Source: Polyangia bacterium
GTDB lineage: Bacteria; Myxococcota_A; Polyangia; Polyangiales; Polyangiaceae
Length of the DNA stretch: 39,389 nucleotides
Assembly: GCA_030426145.1 (NCBI GenBank)
Contig: JAUHZF010000033.1
Span: forward strand, 1-39,389
Reading direction: 5' to 3'
The notes under the pieces are model-generated. The model did not search any database and was not told the DNA's origin. It worked only from the letters and a program-made list of their open reading frames with translations. The position numbers and the translations under genes are program-made. Below are positions 8,491 to 18,500 of this stretch, piece by piece; position 1 is the stretch's first letter; each line of letters opens with the position of its first letter.

Positions 8491-9945
8491 TCAGTTGCCG
8501 CACTTTTCGTAGACGATGTCACCGCTGAAGCCGCGATTGGAGAAGGTGCTCCCGGCGAAGCCGGTGCCTTTGCCCTTGCCACCGATGAGGCGGATGTTGG
8601 CGTCTTCGGTGTAGAGGGTGCCGGTGGTCGCGTCGGTGAGGTAGTTGACGCCGTTGTTCAGCGTGCCGCCGGCCGTGCTCACCACGTACCAGCCGTAGGT
8701 CGAGTTGGCGGGGATGGTGACATCGACGTTGACGGGAATGGCGGTCGGCACCCCGGCCGCGGCTGGATTGACGCTCGCACTACCCACCAGCGTCCACGCT
8801 CCGGCGTTGGTCTCGAACCCGTTGAACGTGCCGACCTTGTAGTAGATCTCGATGGTCTTCATCCCGGGGTCGATGTCGGCAGCGAAGCTCTTGATCTCGA
8901 TCGCCGTCGACTTGGCTTCGATGTCGAACATGATGCCGTCCCAGCCGCTCGCCGGCGTGGGGCCGGTGGACACCGTCGACGTCATGCATTGGCAATCGAG
9001 GTCGTTGACGGCGGTGCAGTTGCTCGGGCAACAGCCATCACCGGTGAGCGAGCAGTTGGTCACCGGGGTGCCGCCACCGCAGGTGCCCGAGGTGCAGATC
9101 TCGCCCGTGGTACATGCGTCGAGGTCATCACAGAGCTGGTTGTTGGGCACAGCCATGGTCGTGCACTGCCCGGTCCCAGCGTCGCAGACGCCGAGGTCAC
9201 ACCCCATCGTCAGCTGGGAGCAGTCCTTGGGCATCCCGCCACCACACACCCCGGCAGCGCACGTATTGCCCACCGAGCACAGGTCGTTCTGGTCCACACA
9301 GGTGGCGCCGTCGTTGCCGGGCTCGGGTTCGCACATCCCGTTGTTCGGGTTGCACACGGAGACGTGGCACTCGTTGGGTACGGGTGCGAGGAAGCAGTCC
9401 TTCGGCGTACCGCCCCCACAGACGCCGTTGTTGCAGGTCGTGCCCGTGAGGCAGAGGTCGGTGCTGGTGCACGGGTCGCCATTGCCAATCGGCTCGAGCG
9501 AGCAGCTATCGGAAGCCTCGTCGCAAGCGATCTCTTGGCACTCGGGGGCGGACATGCCGCAGTCGTTGGGCCCCCCACCTACGCACGCGCCCGCTTGGCA
9601 GACGTCATCTACGGTGCAGAAGGCACCGTCGTCACAGGCGGCCCCGTCGTCGTTGACGACCACGCACTCGCCGACCGCTCCCGCGTAACTGCCATCGTTG
9701 CAGACCGACTTCAGACACTGGGGCGTATCGATGGCGGAACAATCCTGGCCGCAGGGTCCCGGGTCTCCTCCCGTTCCGATGCCGCCCATGCCGCCTCCAG
9801 CGCCGCTGGTGGTCGTGGTTTGGGCCGTTCGTCCGCCGGAACCATCATCATCCTCGACGGGTTCGGTGGAGGCTGCACAGCCGCCCCCGAGCACCAGACC
9901 CACGTACCCCATGACCCCCCAAGCCAGAACACCGCGAAGCTGCAT
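8491..9945 (-). CDS. cysteine-rich repeat lipoprotein
   Basis: This is a 484-residue protein. A signal peptide ends in lipobox LGGGC (Cys23), followed by a Gly/Thr/Ser stalk. Residues about 60-325 are an array of cysteine-rich repeats of about 40-50 residues with the recurring pattern CDDGAFCTVDDVCQAGACVG...DC. Later units end in GVCGGGTPKDC or GTCGGGTP. These resemble the CxDGxxCTxxDxCxxGxCxG repeats of Dictyostelium and myxobacterial surface proteins. The last 155 residues form a cysteine-poor beta-rich domain (IEIKSFAADIDPGMKTIEIY...GWYVVSTAGGTLNNGVNYLT). The protein is expected to sit on the cell surface. A binding or adhesive role is inferred only from architecture. Confidence 0.85.
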   Translation of the reverse strand: MQLRGVLAWGVMGYVGLVLGGGCAASTEPVEDDDGSGGRTAQTTTTSGAGGGMGGIGTGGDPGPCGQDCSAIDTPQCLKSVCNDGSYAGAVGECVVVNDDGAACDDGAFCTVDDVCQAGACVGGGPNDCGMSAPECQEIACDEASDSCSLEPIGNGDPCTSTDLCLTGTTCNNGVCGGGTPKDCFLAPVPNECHVSVCNPNNGMCEPEPGNDGATCVDQNDLCSVGNTCAAGVCGGGMPKDCSQLTMGCDLGVCDAGTGQCTTMAVPNNQLCDDLDACTTGEICTSGTCGGGTPVTNCSLTGDGCCPSNCTAVNDLDCQCMTSTVSTGPTPASGWDGIMFDIEAKSTAIEIKSFAADIDPGMKTIEIYYKVGTFNGFETNAGAWTLVGSASVNPAAAGVPTAIPVNVDVTIPANSTYGWYVVSTAGGTLNNGVNYLTDATTGTLYTEDANIRLIGGKGKGTGFAGSTFSNRGFSGDIVYEKCGN

Positions 9946-10008
9946 GGTGCTCGCCTAGCATGGCGACGCGGGTAAAGCTCGACTGGGACCTAGAACGAGG
10001 GGGAGCGT

Positions 10009-10464
10009 TCACGCGAACGGGTCCTCGCCAGCGAGCTGCGCCCGACGCATCTCGGGGTCGATCCCAGGGTAGCCGTCGAAGTAGCCCCGCCATCGGCGAC
10101 CGGTGAGCCTGTGGTGCGTGAAGGCGTAGATCGCACGGCTTGCGGACGGCACGCCCACGAGCAGGAGATAGAGGGGCCCGAGACGCCGCGACTGGTACGT
10201 GTGCCCCAGCTCGTGCATCCGCATCAACGGGTCCGGAGGGAAAGCACCGATGCCCTCTTCGAAGTAGAAGACGAAGTGGCCGAGCGAGATCCCGATCCCC
10301 CGAACGCGGCTGACCCATCGGCCCTCCCATCGCTCGACCGCCTCGAGTCGACCGGTCAGTCTGCACACCCCGAACAGCGCCGCGCCGAGCAACGTCTGCG
10401 GCGCCTCCCAAAGCATGCCGAGGAGTCTCCGAGATGCTCCCGCCATCCCCGAAGCATACGTCAC
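10009..10464 (-). CDS. small membrane protein with HELGH zinc-binding motif
   Basis: This is a 151-residue protein from a GTG start with GAGG 6 nt upstream; an in-frame ATG at 10446 would give 145 residues. It has a hydrophobic N-terminal stretch (QTLLGAALFGVCRLTG), a possible second one (ISLGHFVFYFEEGIGAF), then RMHELGHTYQSRRLGPLYLL and VGVPSASRAI. HELGH matches the HExxH zinc-metalloprotease signature; I recall similar small conserved membrane proteins with a GHxxQSxxLGPLYL pattern, but none with a known function. A third zinc ligand is not obvious. It may be a protease-like or non-catalytic metal-binding protein. Confidence 0.7.
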   Translation of the reverse strand: MTYASGMAGASRRLLGMLWEAPQTLLGAALFGVCRLTGRLEAVERWEGRWVSRVRGIGISLGHFVFYFEEGIGAFPPDPLMRMHELGHTYQSRRLGPLYLLLVGVPSASRAIYAFTHHRLTGRRWRGYFDGYPGIDPEMRRAQLAGEDPFA

Positions 10465-10487
10465 GGCCCGCCTCGCGGAACCCTGGG

Positions 10488-11810
10488 TCAGGTGGCTTCG
10501 GTGCTGAGCATGCGGCGGAGGCTGAAGGGCTCGGAGAGCATGGCCCAGCGCAATCGCTGCAGTAGCGTGCTCGCCCGGGTGGGGGAGATGTGGCTGATCA
10601 CCATGAGCTCTGCGATCCCCAACCCCTCCGCGACATCCTCGGGCGCAGCCTCCGTCTTTCCTTTGGCCGCGGCGCTGCAGCGGGCAAAGCGTGAGGTGAG
10701 CACCGTCGCCAAGGCGAGGTCGAGCAGCACGGCTTGAAGCTGCCGGGGCTGGGAGAAGAGCTGTCGGCGACGGAGCGACTCTACGAGGAATGCAGCCACG
10801 GTCCGGCCCTGCTCACCTACGACGGGTGGCACCACCCGAGCCACCCGCCCCAGGGGCACGGGGCGATCGACGAACAGAAGGTCGACGGTGCCCCGCATCG
10901 CGAGCCACATCATGCGCAGCAAGAAGGCGCGCAGCCCCGCGAAGTGAAACCACGGCGGCTTGCCCACGCGATGGTCGAGCGACACCCGCACCGGGTAGCA
11001 GAGGTGGCCCATCACGTGTGCGTAGAACATGCGGCCGTGGTAGCCGAGCCCGCTTCCCGTTCGCAGGGGCGTCGGCTCGGCGTCGTCGGCGGCCGCCATG
11101 GCCTTCTGCACCGTCTCGTCGTTCACCTTCTCGTGGCCCCCGGGCAGCGCGAGCTCGAAGGCGCTCATCCAGTCGAAGAGCTGGGCCAGGGTCTCGAGGG
11201 GGTTGTCGGTCCGTTCCAGACGTGACTCCCACGTCTTCACGATGGGGAAATATTGGCTCCGAGGCAGGATGACCCCCGTGAGCGTCGACATGGCGGTGCT
11301 GGTGTTGTGGACGAAGCCCTGCTGCTCGAGCTTGTCGTGAAGCTGTTCGACGGCTGGCTCACCGTAGTCGTCACGTACCGAAGGGCAGAGCCGCGAGAGG
11401 CTCCCGAGCAGCCGGTCGTTTTCGTCGCGGGTGAAGCCGAAGGGAAACACCTGGCAGGCCCGAGGGATGAAGGCGTGGCCCTTCTCCTTCTGAAGCCCGC
11501 ACCACTGGTCTTCGTCCAGGAAGACACATGCCGGGCGACGGTCGCGCTCGGTCATGGGCAGCACGCCCCCCGCGAGCACTGCGAGGGCTTCGTCCGAGAG
11601 GCGCTCCTTCACCCACGGGTCGGACGCGATGCGCTGGGCCTCATCCTGCTTCATGGCCACACCCCAGGGCATGCGACAGCAGCGTGCGGGGCAGTCTCGA
11701 CAGGCGAAGCGCTGGCCCTCGCGGAACACGGGGAGGGGCTTGCGCACACGGGGTGTCGGGGCGGCCGCGCGCGCCTTGGGCTTGCGCCGCTTCTTCTGCT
11801 TGCTCGCCAT
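10488..11810 (-). CDS. YkgJ-type CxxCxxxCC zinc/iron-binding protein
   Basis: This is a 440-residue protein with start ATG at 11810 (MASKQKKRRKPKARAAA). A longer open frame reaches 12290 but is antisense to maoC and not credible. After a Lys/Arg/Ala-rich head comes FACRDCPARCCRMPWG, and further on ACVFLD, WCGLQ and RACQVFPFGF. This is the cysteine cluster of the YkgJ/FliB family, thought to chelate zinc or iron; FliB is a flagellin lysine N-methylase. The family is usually far shorter, so the additional 300 residues, mostly helical, are of unknown role. It is divergent from maoC, with 63 bp between the starts. Confidence 0.82.
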   Translation of the reverse strand: MASKQKKRRKPKARAAAPTPRVRKPLPVFREGQRFACRDCPARCCRMPWGVAMKQDEAQRIASDPWVKERLSDEALAVLAGGVLPMTERDRRPACVFLDEDQWCGLQKEKGHAFIPRACQVFPFGFTRDENDRLLGSLSRLCPSVRDDYGEPAVEQLHDKLEQQGFVHNTSTAMSTLTGVILPRSQYFPIVKTWESRLERTDNPLETLAQLFDWMSAFELALPGGHEKVNDETVQKAMAAADDAEPTPLRTGSGLGYHGRMFYAHVMGHLCYPVRVSLDHRVGKPPWFHFAGLRAFLLRMMWLAMRGTVDLLFVDRPVPLGRVARVVPPVVGEQGRTVAAFLVESLRRRQLFSQPRQLQAVLLDLALATVLTSRFARCSAAAKGKTEAAPEDVAEGLGIAELMVISHISPTRASTLLQRLRWAMLSEPFSLRRMLSTEAT

Positions 11811-11873
11811 GACCTGCCGTCCTGTACGGGACTTGTCGACGGAGAGCCAGCGCCTCGGGTTAGGATGCGCCCC

Positions 11874-12347
11874 ATGGCCGCGCGACAGGTGAGGTTCGAC
11901 GATCTCGAGACCTTGAGCTCGCTGGTGACCGAGGAATGGACCGACTTCGGCCCACCACTCACGGTCACGCAGGAGATGATCGACCGCTTCGGCGAGATCA
12001 CCGGGGACGAGCAGTGGATCCACCAGGACACCGAGCGCACGCGCCGTGAGAGCCCCTTCGGGGGACCCATCGCGCACGGCTTTCTCATCGTGAGCCTGGT
12101 GGGCACGCTCGAGACGGCCGAAGACTTCGAGCTCGTCGGCTTCGACACCATCGTCAACTACGGAGCCGACAAGCTCCGCTTCATCTCGCCCGTGCCCGCC
12201 GGGGCCCAGATCCACGCACGGCGGCGGCTGGTACACGTGCGTAAGAAGGGCCCCACCGGCACCCAGCTCACGGTCGAGACCGAGATCCACGTCGTGGGCG
12301 CCGACAAGCCGGCCATGCTCTATCGCTCCCTCATCCTGTACCTCTGA
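11874..12347 (+). CDS. MaoC-like (hotdog fold) dehydratase
   Basis: This is a 157-residue protein; ATG at 11865 is an in-frame alternative adding three residues. The hotdog-fold hydratase motif is clear: ITGDEQWIHQDTERTRRESPFGGPIAHGFL, with Asp and His as the usual catalytic pair of R-specific enoyl-CoA hydratases. The size suits a single-domain MaoC protein acting on (R)-3-hydroxyacyl/enoyl-CoA thioesters; the chain length is unknown. The stop is 5 bp from the addB start, so it is probably the first gene of a maoC-addB-addA transcript, although the functions look unrelated. Confidence 0.88.
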   Translation: MAARQVRFDDLETLSSLVTEEWTDFGPPLTVTQEMIDRFGEITGDEQWIHQDTERTRRESPFGGPIAHGFLIVSLVGTLETAEDFELVGFDTIVNYGADKLRFISPVPAGAQIHARRRLVHVRKKGPTGTQLTVETEIHVVGADKPAMLYRSLILYL

Positions 12348-12352
12348 TCGCC

Positions 12353-15300
12353 TTGGCCCGCGCCTTCTACACTTCGGACGCAGCCGCCGACCGCCTCGAA
12401 CACGCGCGACGATGGCTCGCCGCGTGGCCGCGCGACCGCGAAGTCCTCGTGGTCGGCAGCGAGCTCGAAGCGGTCGACGCCTTCTGCCGTCGCGCCGACG
12501 TCGACGGCGCGCGCTTCGGTTGGCACCGACTCACCCTCGAACTGCTGGCGTTGCGCCTCGGGCAGCTGGCCCTCGCGCGCGACGGCCTGGTGCCCGCGAG
12601 CGCCCTCGCACGGCAGGCCATCTGTGCACGCGTGCTCCGCGAGCAGAGTGTCGCCTCCCCGCTCGACACCGAAGACGGTTTGACGTGGGGCGAGGTGAGC
12701 GGCAGCGCCGGGTGGTCGCGGGCCTTGGTGCGCACCCTCGACGAGCTTGCCGGCCTCGGTGAAGACATCGCCCCTCCGGCCCCCCTCGAGCGGCTCGCGC
12801 ACGCGTACCGCGAGGCCCTCGCTGCGCACGGCCTGGCCGACCGAAGTCGGCTCTTCGCGGCGGCGCATCGCGCCCTCGAAACCGACACTGCCCTCTGCGG
12901 CAAGCCGATCCTGTGGCTCGACGTCGCGCCCCCGGACCCCATCTCGGTGGCGCTCATCCGTGCCCTCACCGCCCGCAGCCCCGAGGTGCTGGCCGTGGCG
13001 CCGAGCGGAGATCGAAGCGCCGTCGCCTCCCTCGCGCAAGCGCTCGAACATCAGCCCGAAGAGATCGAGGTCGACGTCGACCGAGGTGCGCTCGGTCGGA
13101 TCCATCAGGGCCTCTTTCGGCCCGACGTAACGCTGAGCACCACCAACGACGACGGTCTGCACTTCTCGTCGAGTCCGGGTGAGGCGCGCGAGTCGGTGGA
13201 GATCGCGCGTCGGGTCCTCCGCCTCGCCGATGAAGGTGTCGCCCTCGAAGCCATCGGTGTGCTCTGCCGGGAGCCGGAGAGCTACCGCGCCCCGCTCCAG
13301 GAGGCCTTCCGCCGCGCCGGTATCCCTGCCTACTTCACCGGGGGCGCCGAGCGCCCCGACCCCGAGGGGCGGGCCTTGCTCGCGCTGCTCGCCTGCCGGG
13401 CAGAACAGCTGAGCGCGTCGCGATTCGCAGAGTATCTGTCGCTCGGTGTGGTCCCTCGGCCCGGCGCGACCGATACACCCTGGGTCCCTCCTGCAGGCGT
13501 GCCGGTCCCCGGCGATGAGGAGCGCCTGGAGCCTCGAGAAGCGGACGCAGAGACGGTGGTGGCGCCCCGTCGTTGGGAGCGACTCATCGTCGACGCGGCC
13601 GTGATCGGTCGTGATGTCGAGCGCTGGCGCCGTCGCCTCGACGGCCTCGCTGATGGCCTGGAGCGAGACCTGAAGCGCGCCGAGGATCCCATCGAGCGCG
13701 ATGCACTCACCCTCCGACGCGACGACTTGAAGGCCCTGCGGGACTTCGCGCTGCCCCTGCTCGAACGCCTCGCCGACCTCCCCGTCACCGCGACCTGGGA
13801 AACCTGGCTCGACCAGCTCGAGCCGCTCTGTGAGGCGGCCGTCGCCCGTCCGGCGGGTCCCCTCTCGGTGCTGCGTGAGCTGCGGCCCCTCGGTTCCATC
13901 GGCCCTGTCGATCTCGACGAGGTGAGGCTCGTGCTCGAGGAACGCCTCACCACCCTGCGTGCCAGCCCGACCGGAGGACCTGCGGGGCGTGTCTACGTCA
14001 CGGGCGCCGACCGCGCACGGGGCCACACCTTCGAGGTCGTCTTCCTCCCCGGCCTGGCGGAGAAGGTGTTCCCGCCCGTGGTACGAGAAGACCCGCTCTT
14101 GCTCGACCGAGCGCGCACGGCGCTCCATCCAGCCCTACAGGTCAACGCCGACCGCGTGGCCCAAGAGCGAAGCCTGCTCCGCATCGCCGCCGGCGCGGCC
14201 GAACGCAGGCTCTTCTTGTCGTACCCGCGCCTCGACGACGAGAAGGCCCGGCCGCGAGTGCCCAGCTTCTACGCCCTCGAGCTGCTCCGTGCCGCGGAAG
14301 GGCAGCTACCGCGCTTCGACGAGCTGCCGCGCCGCGATCAGGGCAGCGCCGCCGCGCGCATGGGCTGGCCTGCGCCGGACGATCCAGCTGTCGCCATCGA
14401 TGACGCGGAGTACGATCTGGCGACCCTCGACCGCCTCTTCTCTGCCGACGCCGAGACGCGTCGCAGCGCGGCGACCTACCTCCTGCACGAGAACGCACAC
14501 CTCGCCCGCGCCCTCCGGTTTCGTGCGCGTCGATGGAGCCTCAAGACCTGGGGCGAGGTGGACGGGTTCGCGACCCGCGACGCCGACCTGCGTCGAAGGC
14601 TGGCGGAGAAGTACCACCCGACCTCACGGGCCTATTCTCCGACGACCCTGGAGCACTACGCCCGCTGCCCCTACCGCTTCTACTTGCGCGCCGTGGCGGG
14701 GCTACTTCCGCGTTCACGCCCTGAAGCCCTCGATCAGCTCGACGCCCGTCATCGCGGGCAGCTCATCCACTCGGTCCAGAGCCGGCTCTTCCGCCAGCTC
14801 GATGCCGAGGGCGTGCTCCCGCTCGAGCCCGCCGATCTCGACCTCGGCCTCGAGCGTCTCGAACGTGTGCTGGCCGACACGTCGCGTGAGTACGTCGACA
14901 CCCTCGCCCCCGCCATCGAGCGCGTGTTCGAGGACACCGTGGCCCAGATCCGAGCCGACCTCCGCACCTGGCTCAGCCACGTGGTGGGCGATCAGCGTCA
15001 CCGCCCCGTCCGCTTCGAGCTCGGCTTCGGCCTCGACCTCGAGGGTCGAGAGCTCGACCCTGCTTCGAAGCCCGACCCCGTCGACGTGGGTGGGCTCATC
15101 GTGCGGGGCGCCATCGATTGGGTCGAAGACGACGGGCACCAGCTACGCGCAACCGACCACAAGACGGGTCGCTTCGACGACGCACGCCGAGGCATTCGCA
15201 CCATGGGCGGCAAGGTCTTGCAGCCATTGCTCTACGCCCTGGCGCTCGAGCAGCGTGAGGGAGAGGGGCGCGTCGCGGCTGGCCGCCTCTACTACTGTAC

Positions 15301-15538
15301 CCGCCGCGGAGACTTTCAAGAGGTGGTGGTTCCTCTCGACCCGCCGGGACGGCAGGCCATTGCGAGCTTCGTGCGGTTGCTCACGCGCTCTTTCGACGAA
15401 GGCTTCTTCCCCGCGCACCCCGAGCCGGACGCTTGTGTTCACTGCGACCACCGCGTGATCTGCGGCCCCCTCGAAGAGCAACGCCGCAAAGCCAAACGCC
15501 CGCTGCCCCAGCTCGAAGAGCTGAGGAGGTTGCCATGA
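12353..15538 (+). CDS. addB: AddB-like exonuclease subunit with Fe-S PD-(D/E)XK nuclease
   Basis: This is a 1061-residue protein with a TTG start 5 bp after maoC. It should pair with the AddA-like helicase encoded immediately downstream to resect double-strand breaks for recombination. The C-terminal nuclease is well marked: histidine in RGQLIHSVQ, GAIDWVEDD, TDHKTG, and the QxxxY-type QPLLYAL. One Cys in EHYARCPYRF plus CVHCDHRVIC near the end reproduces the four-cysteine iron-sulfur pattern known in AddB and Cas4. The N-terminal half resembles a decayed UvrD-type helicase, with GHTFEVVFLPGLAEKVFP equivalent to a late helicase motif, but I see no Walker A, so it is probably not an ATPase. 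The 3' end overlaps addA by 4 bp. Confidence 0.87.
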   Translation: MARAFYTSDAAADRLEHARRWLAAWPRDREVLVVGSELEAVDAFCRRADVDGARFGWHRLTLELLALRLGQLALARDGLVPASALARQAICARVLREQSVASPLDTEDGLTWGEVSGSAGWSRALVRTLDELAGLGEDIAPPAPLERLAHAYREALAAHGLADRSRLFAAAHRALETDTALCGKPILWLDVAPPDPISVALIRALTARSPEVLAVAPSGDRSAVASLAQALEHQPEEIEVDVDRGALGRIHQGLFRPDVTLSTTNDDGLHFSSSPGEARESVEIARRVLRLADEGVALEAIGVLCREPESYRAPLQEAFRRAGIPAYFTGGAERPDPEGRALLALLACRAEQLSASRFAEYLSLGVVPRPGATDTPWVPPAGVPVPGDEERLEPREADAETVVAPRRWERLIVDAAVIGRDVERWRRRLDGLADGLERDLKRAEDPIERDALTLRRDDLKALRDFALPLLERLADLPVTATWETWLDQLEPLCEAAVARPAGPLSVLRELRPLGSIGPVDLDEVRLVLEERLTTLRASPTGGPAGRVYVTGADRARGHTFEVVFLPGLAEKVFPPVVREDPLLLDRARTALHPALQVNADRVAQERSLLRIAAGAAERRLFLSYPRLDDEKARPRVPSFYALELLRAAEGQLPRFDELPRRDQGSAAARMGWPAPDDPAVAIDDAEYDLATLDRLFSADAETRRSAATYLLHENAHLARALRFRARRWSLKTWGEVDGFATRDADLRRRLAEKYHPTSRAYSPTTLEHYARCPYRFYLRAVAGLLPRSRPEALDQLDARHRGQLIHSVQSRLFRQLDAEGVLPLEPADLDLGLERLERVLADTSREYVDTLAPAIERVFEDTVAQIRADLRTWLSHVVGDQRHRPVRFELGFGLDLEGRELDPASKPDPVDVGGLIVRGAIDWVEDDGHQLRATDHKTGRFDDARRGIRTMGGKVLQPLLYALALEQREGEGRVAAGRLYYCTRRGDFQEVVVPLDPPGRQAIASFVRLLTRSFDEGFFPAHPEPDACVHCDHRVICGPLEEQRRKAKRPLPQLEELRRLP

Positions 15539-18500
15539 CCCTAGTCGACGCCGAAGCGCGTCGCCGGATCCGTGAAGACCTCGACACCACCTTCGTGGTG
15601 GAGGCGGCAGCCGGGACGGGAAAGACGACCGAGCTCATCGCGCGCATCATCGCGGTCATCGGTGAGGGCCGCGCCCAGCTCGACCAGGTGGTAGCGGTGA
15701 CCTTCACGGAGATGGCCGCGGGCGAGATGAAGCTGCGCCTCCGCACCGAGCTGGACCGCGCGCGCAAGGAGGCCGTCGACCCATTGCATGCGCAACGTTT
15801 CGAAGCGGCCGCCGAAGCGATGGAGACGGCCCGCATGGGCACCATCCACAGTTTCTGCGCCGACCTCCTCCGCGAGCGGCCCGTTCAGGCCGGCATCGAC
15901 CCCGGTTTCGCCGTCCTGAGTGAGAACGACGCGGATCGCCTGCTCGATCGCGCCTTCGACCATTGGTTCCAAGCCGTGCTCGCGTCCCCTCCCCCGGGTG
16001 TGCGCCGCTTCCTCCGGCGCGAGGCGGAGGATCAGAGCAGTGACGGCCCGCGAGGTCGCCTGCGGTGGGCGGCACGCTCGCTCATCGAGCGACGCGACTT
16101 CGACGGGGTGTGGCCCCGGGTGAACTTCGACCGCGACCCCCTCATCGACGAGCTTCTGGTGGAGATCGAGCAACTCGGCGCCGCCGGCGTCGTGGCGTCG
16201 GGCAGCGACCGCTTCGTGCAACACCTACGCCGGCTCCACCGTGAGCACCTGGAGATCCTGGAAGAGGAGCGACAGCGTACCCGCGACTACGACGCCCTCG
16301 AGCGGCGGCTCGGACTCATCCTCTCGGAGGACAAGGGCTGGAACCACGAGGGACGTGTCAGCGAAACGCGACGGCCTCTCGTCGCGCGACGTGCGGCATT
16401 GCACCGACGCCTGACGTCGTTCGTGGAAGAGGCTGAAGCCGACCTAGCCGCCGCCCTACACGCGGAGCTTCAACCCGTGGTGACGGCCTACGTCGACCTG
16501 CTGCGCAAGGCGGGGGCGCTCGACTTTCTCGACCTGCTCCTCGTCACGCGCAACCTGCTTCACCGAGACGCAACGGTTCGGCACGAGCTCCAGGCGCGGT
16601 TCACCCACCTCTTCGTCGACGAGTTCCAGGACACCGATCCCCTCCAGGCAGACATCGTCCTTTCCCTCGCGGGCGACGACCGCCCTACGCCGGGCAAGCT
16701 CTTCGTGGTCGGCGATCCCAAGCAGGCCATCTATCGTTTCCGGCGAGCCGACGTGACCCTCTACGAGCGCGTGAAGAAGGACCTGCTCGCCCAGGGCGGT
16801 GAGTTGCTACGCCTCTCCACGAGCTTCCGAGCCCAACCGGCCATTCAATCCGTGGTCAACGCCAGCTTCGCCCCCTTGATGCAAGGGGCCGAAGACGGAA
16901 GCCAGGCGACCTACGTTCCGCTCGAAGCCTTTCGCGCCTCGACCCCACAGCCATCCGTCGTCGCCCTCCCGGTGCCCCGCCCCTACGGCGCTCGAGGCTA
17001 CGTCACCAAGACGGCGGTGGCCGCGTCGCTGCCCGACGCCGTCGGCGCCTTCGTGCATTGGATGGTCGAGCAGAGCGGTTGGACGGTGGAGGTCGACGGG
17101 GCGTCGGTTCCGCTCGCGGCGCGCCACGTGTGTCTGCTCTTCACCCGCATGCAGGGCTGGGGCGGCGCCGATATCGCGCGGCCCTACGTACGTGCGCTCG
17201 AGGACCGGCAAGTCCCCCACGTGTTGGTCGGGGGTCGTTCGCTTTTCGGTCGCGAGGAAGTGATGGCCATGCGGGCGGTGCTCGAGGCCATCGAGTGGCC
17301 CTACGACAGGCTCATGGTTTATGCCGTGCTCCGCGGCCCCTTTTTCTCCTTCAGCGACGAGGCGCTTCTGCGCTATCGGGAGACCGTAGGACCGTGGTCT
17401 CCCTTGGCCCCTGGTCGCGCGGAGGACGACGAGATCGGCGGCGTGCTCGACGCGCTCGCGCAATGGCACCGTCGACGCAATCGCCAGCCCATCGCAGACA
17501 CCTTGACCCAGGTCCTGGAGATGGCTCGCGCCCACGCAGCGGTGGCGATCTGGCCCAATGGCGAGCAGGCACTCGCCAACCTCACCCGAATGGTGGAAGA
17601 GGCGCGTCGTTTCGACCGCCAAGCGACCTCGTTCCGCGCCTTCATCGAGCACCTGGAGGCGCTCGAGCGACGGCAGCGCAGCGGTGAGGCACCCGTGGTC
17701 GAAGAAGGGGCCGAGGGCGTGCGCATCATGACCGTGCACCGCTCGAAGGGCCTGGAGTTCCCCGTGGTCATCCTCTGCGACCCCGGGGCGCCGGGTCAGA
17801 CGTCGCGCCCCTCGCGCTACATCGATCCCGAGGCGCGACGATGGTCGTTCCCACTCGCGGGGTGCATTCCCCGAGAGCTGCGCGCCCACGAATCCGAGGT
17901 GCTCGACCACGACAATGCGGAGCGCCTTCGCCTGCTCTACGTCGCCGCTACGCGGGCTCGCGATCTCCTCGTCCTCCCGGCAGCCGGGGATGCTCCGGTG
18001 GCGGGTTGGCTCCAGCCCCTTCACCCCAGCCTGTACCCCGAAAGAGGCAGCCGCCCACGACGCCCTCCCGGCTGCCCGCCCCTCGGCAGCGACACGGTGG
18101 CCGAGCGTCCCTCGCACGCGGCGGTCGCGCCCGAGGACATCATCACCCCAGGCCTCTACCGCGCTCGCGCGGGTCGACACGGCGTCGTCTGGTGGGGTCC
18201 GTCCGCGCTGTCCCTCGGCGCACGCGCGGCGGGCGGTCTACGCCAGACCGAGCTGCTGAGGGACACACGACCCGACGTCGTCGCCGAAGGCCAAGAGGCC
18301 TACGGCGCGTGGCGGGCTCGCCGCGCCGCCACCATCGAGCGCGGGTCGGTCCCTCGACACCCTGCTTGTACGGTCACCGCCTATGCCGCTCGACAAGTGG
18401 ACGCCGGACCCGAGGTCCGAGCCGTGGCGACGGAGCGGGTCGAGGGGCGACCGCACGGGGCGAGGTTCGGCACCCTCGTACACGCGGTGCTCGCCGAGCT

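Noticed and set aside
11253-11873. Upstream extension of the MaoC reading frame
   Set aside because: It is antisense to the YkgJ-type gene, whose cysteine motifs are clear; the MaoC domain begins at 11874 or 11865.
12320-14128. Long minus-strand open frame of about 600 codons
   Set aside because: It lies antisense to addB, which has clear family motifs. Long shadow frames are expected at this base composition, and its product has no recognisable pattern.
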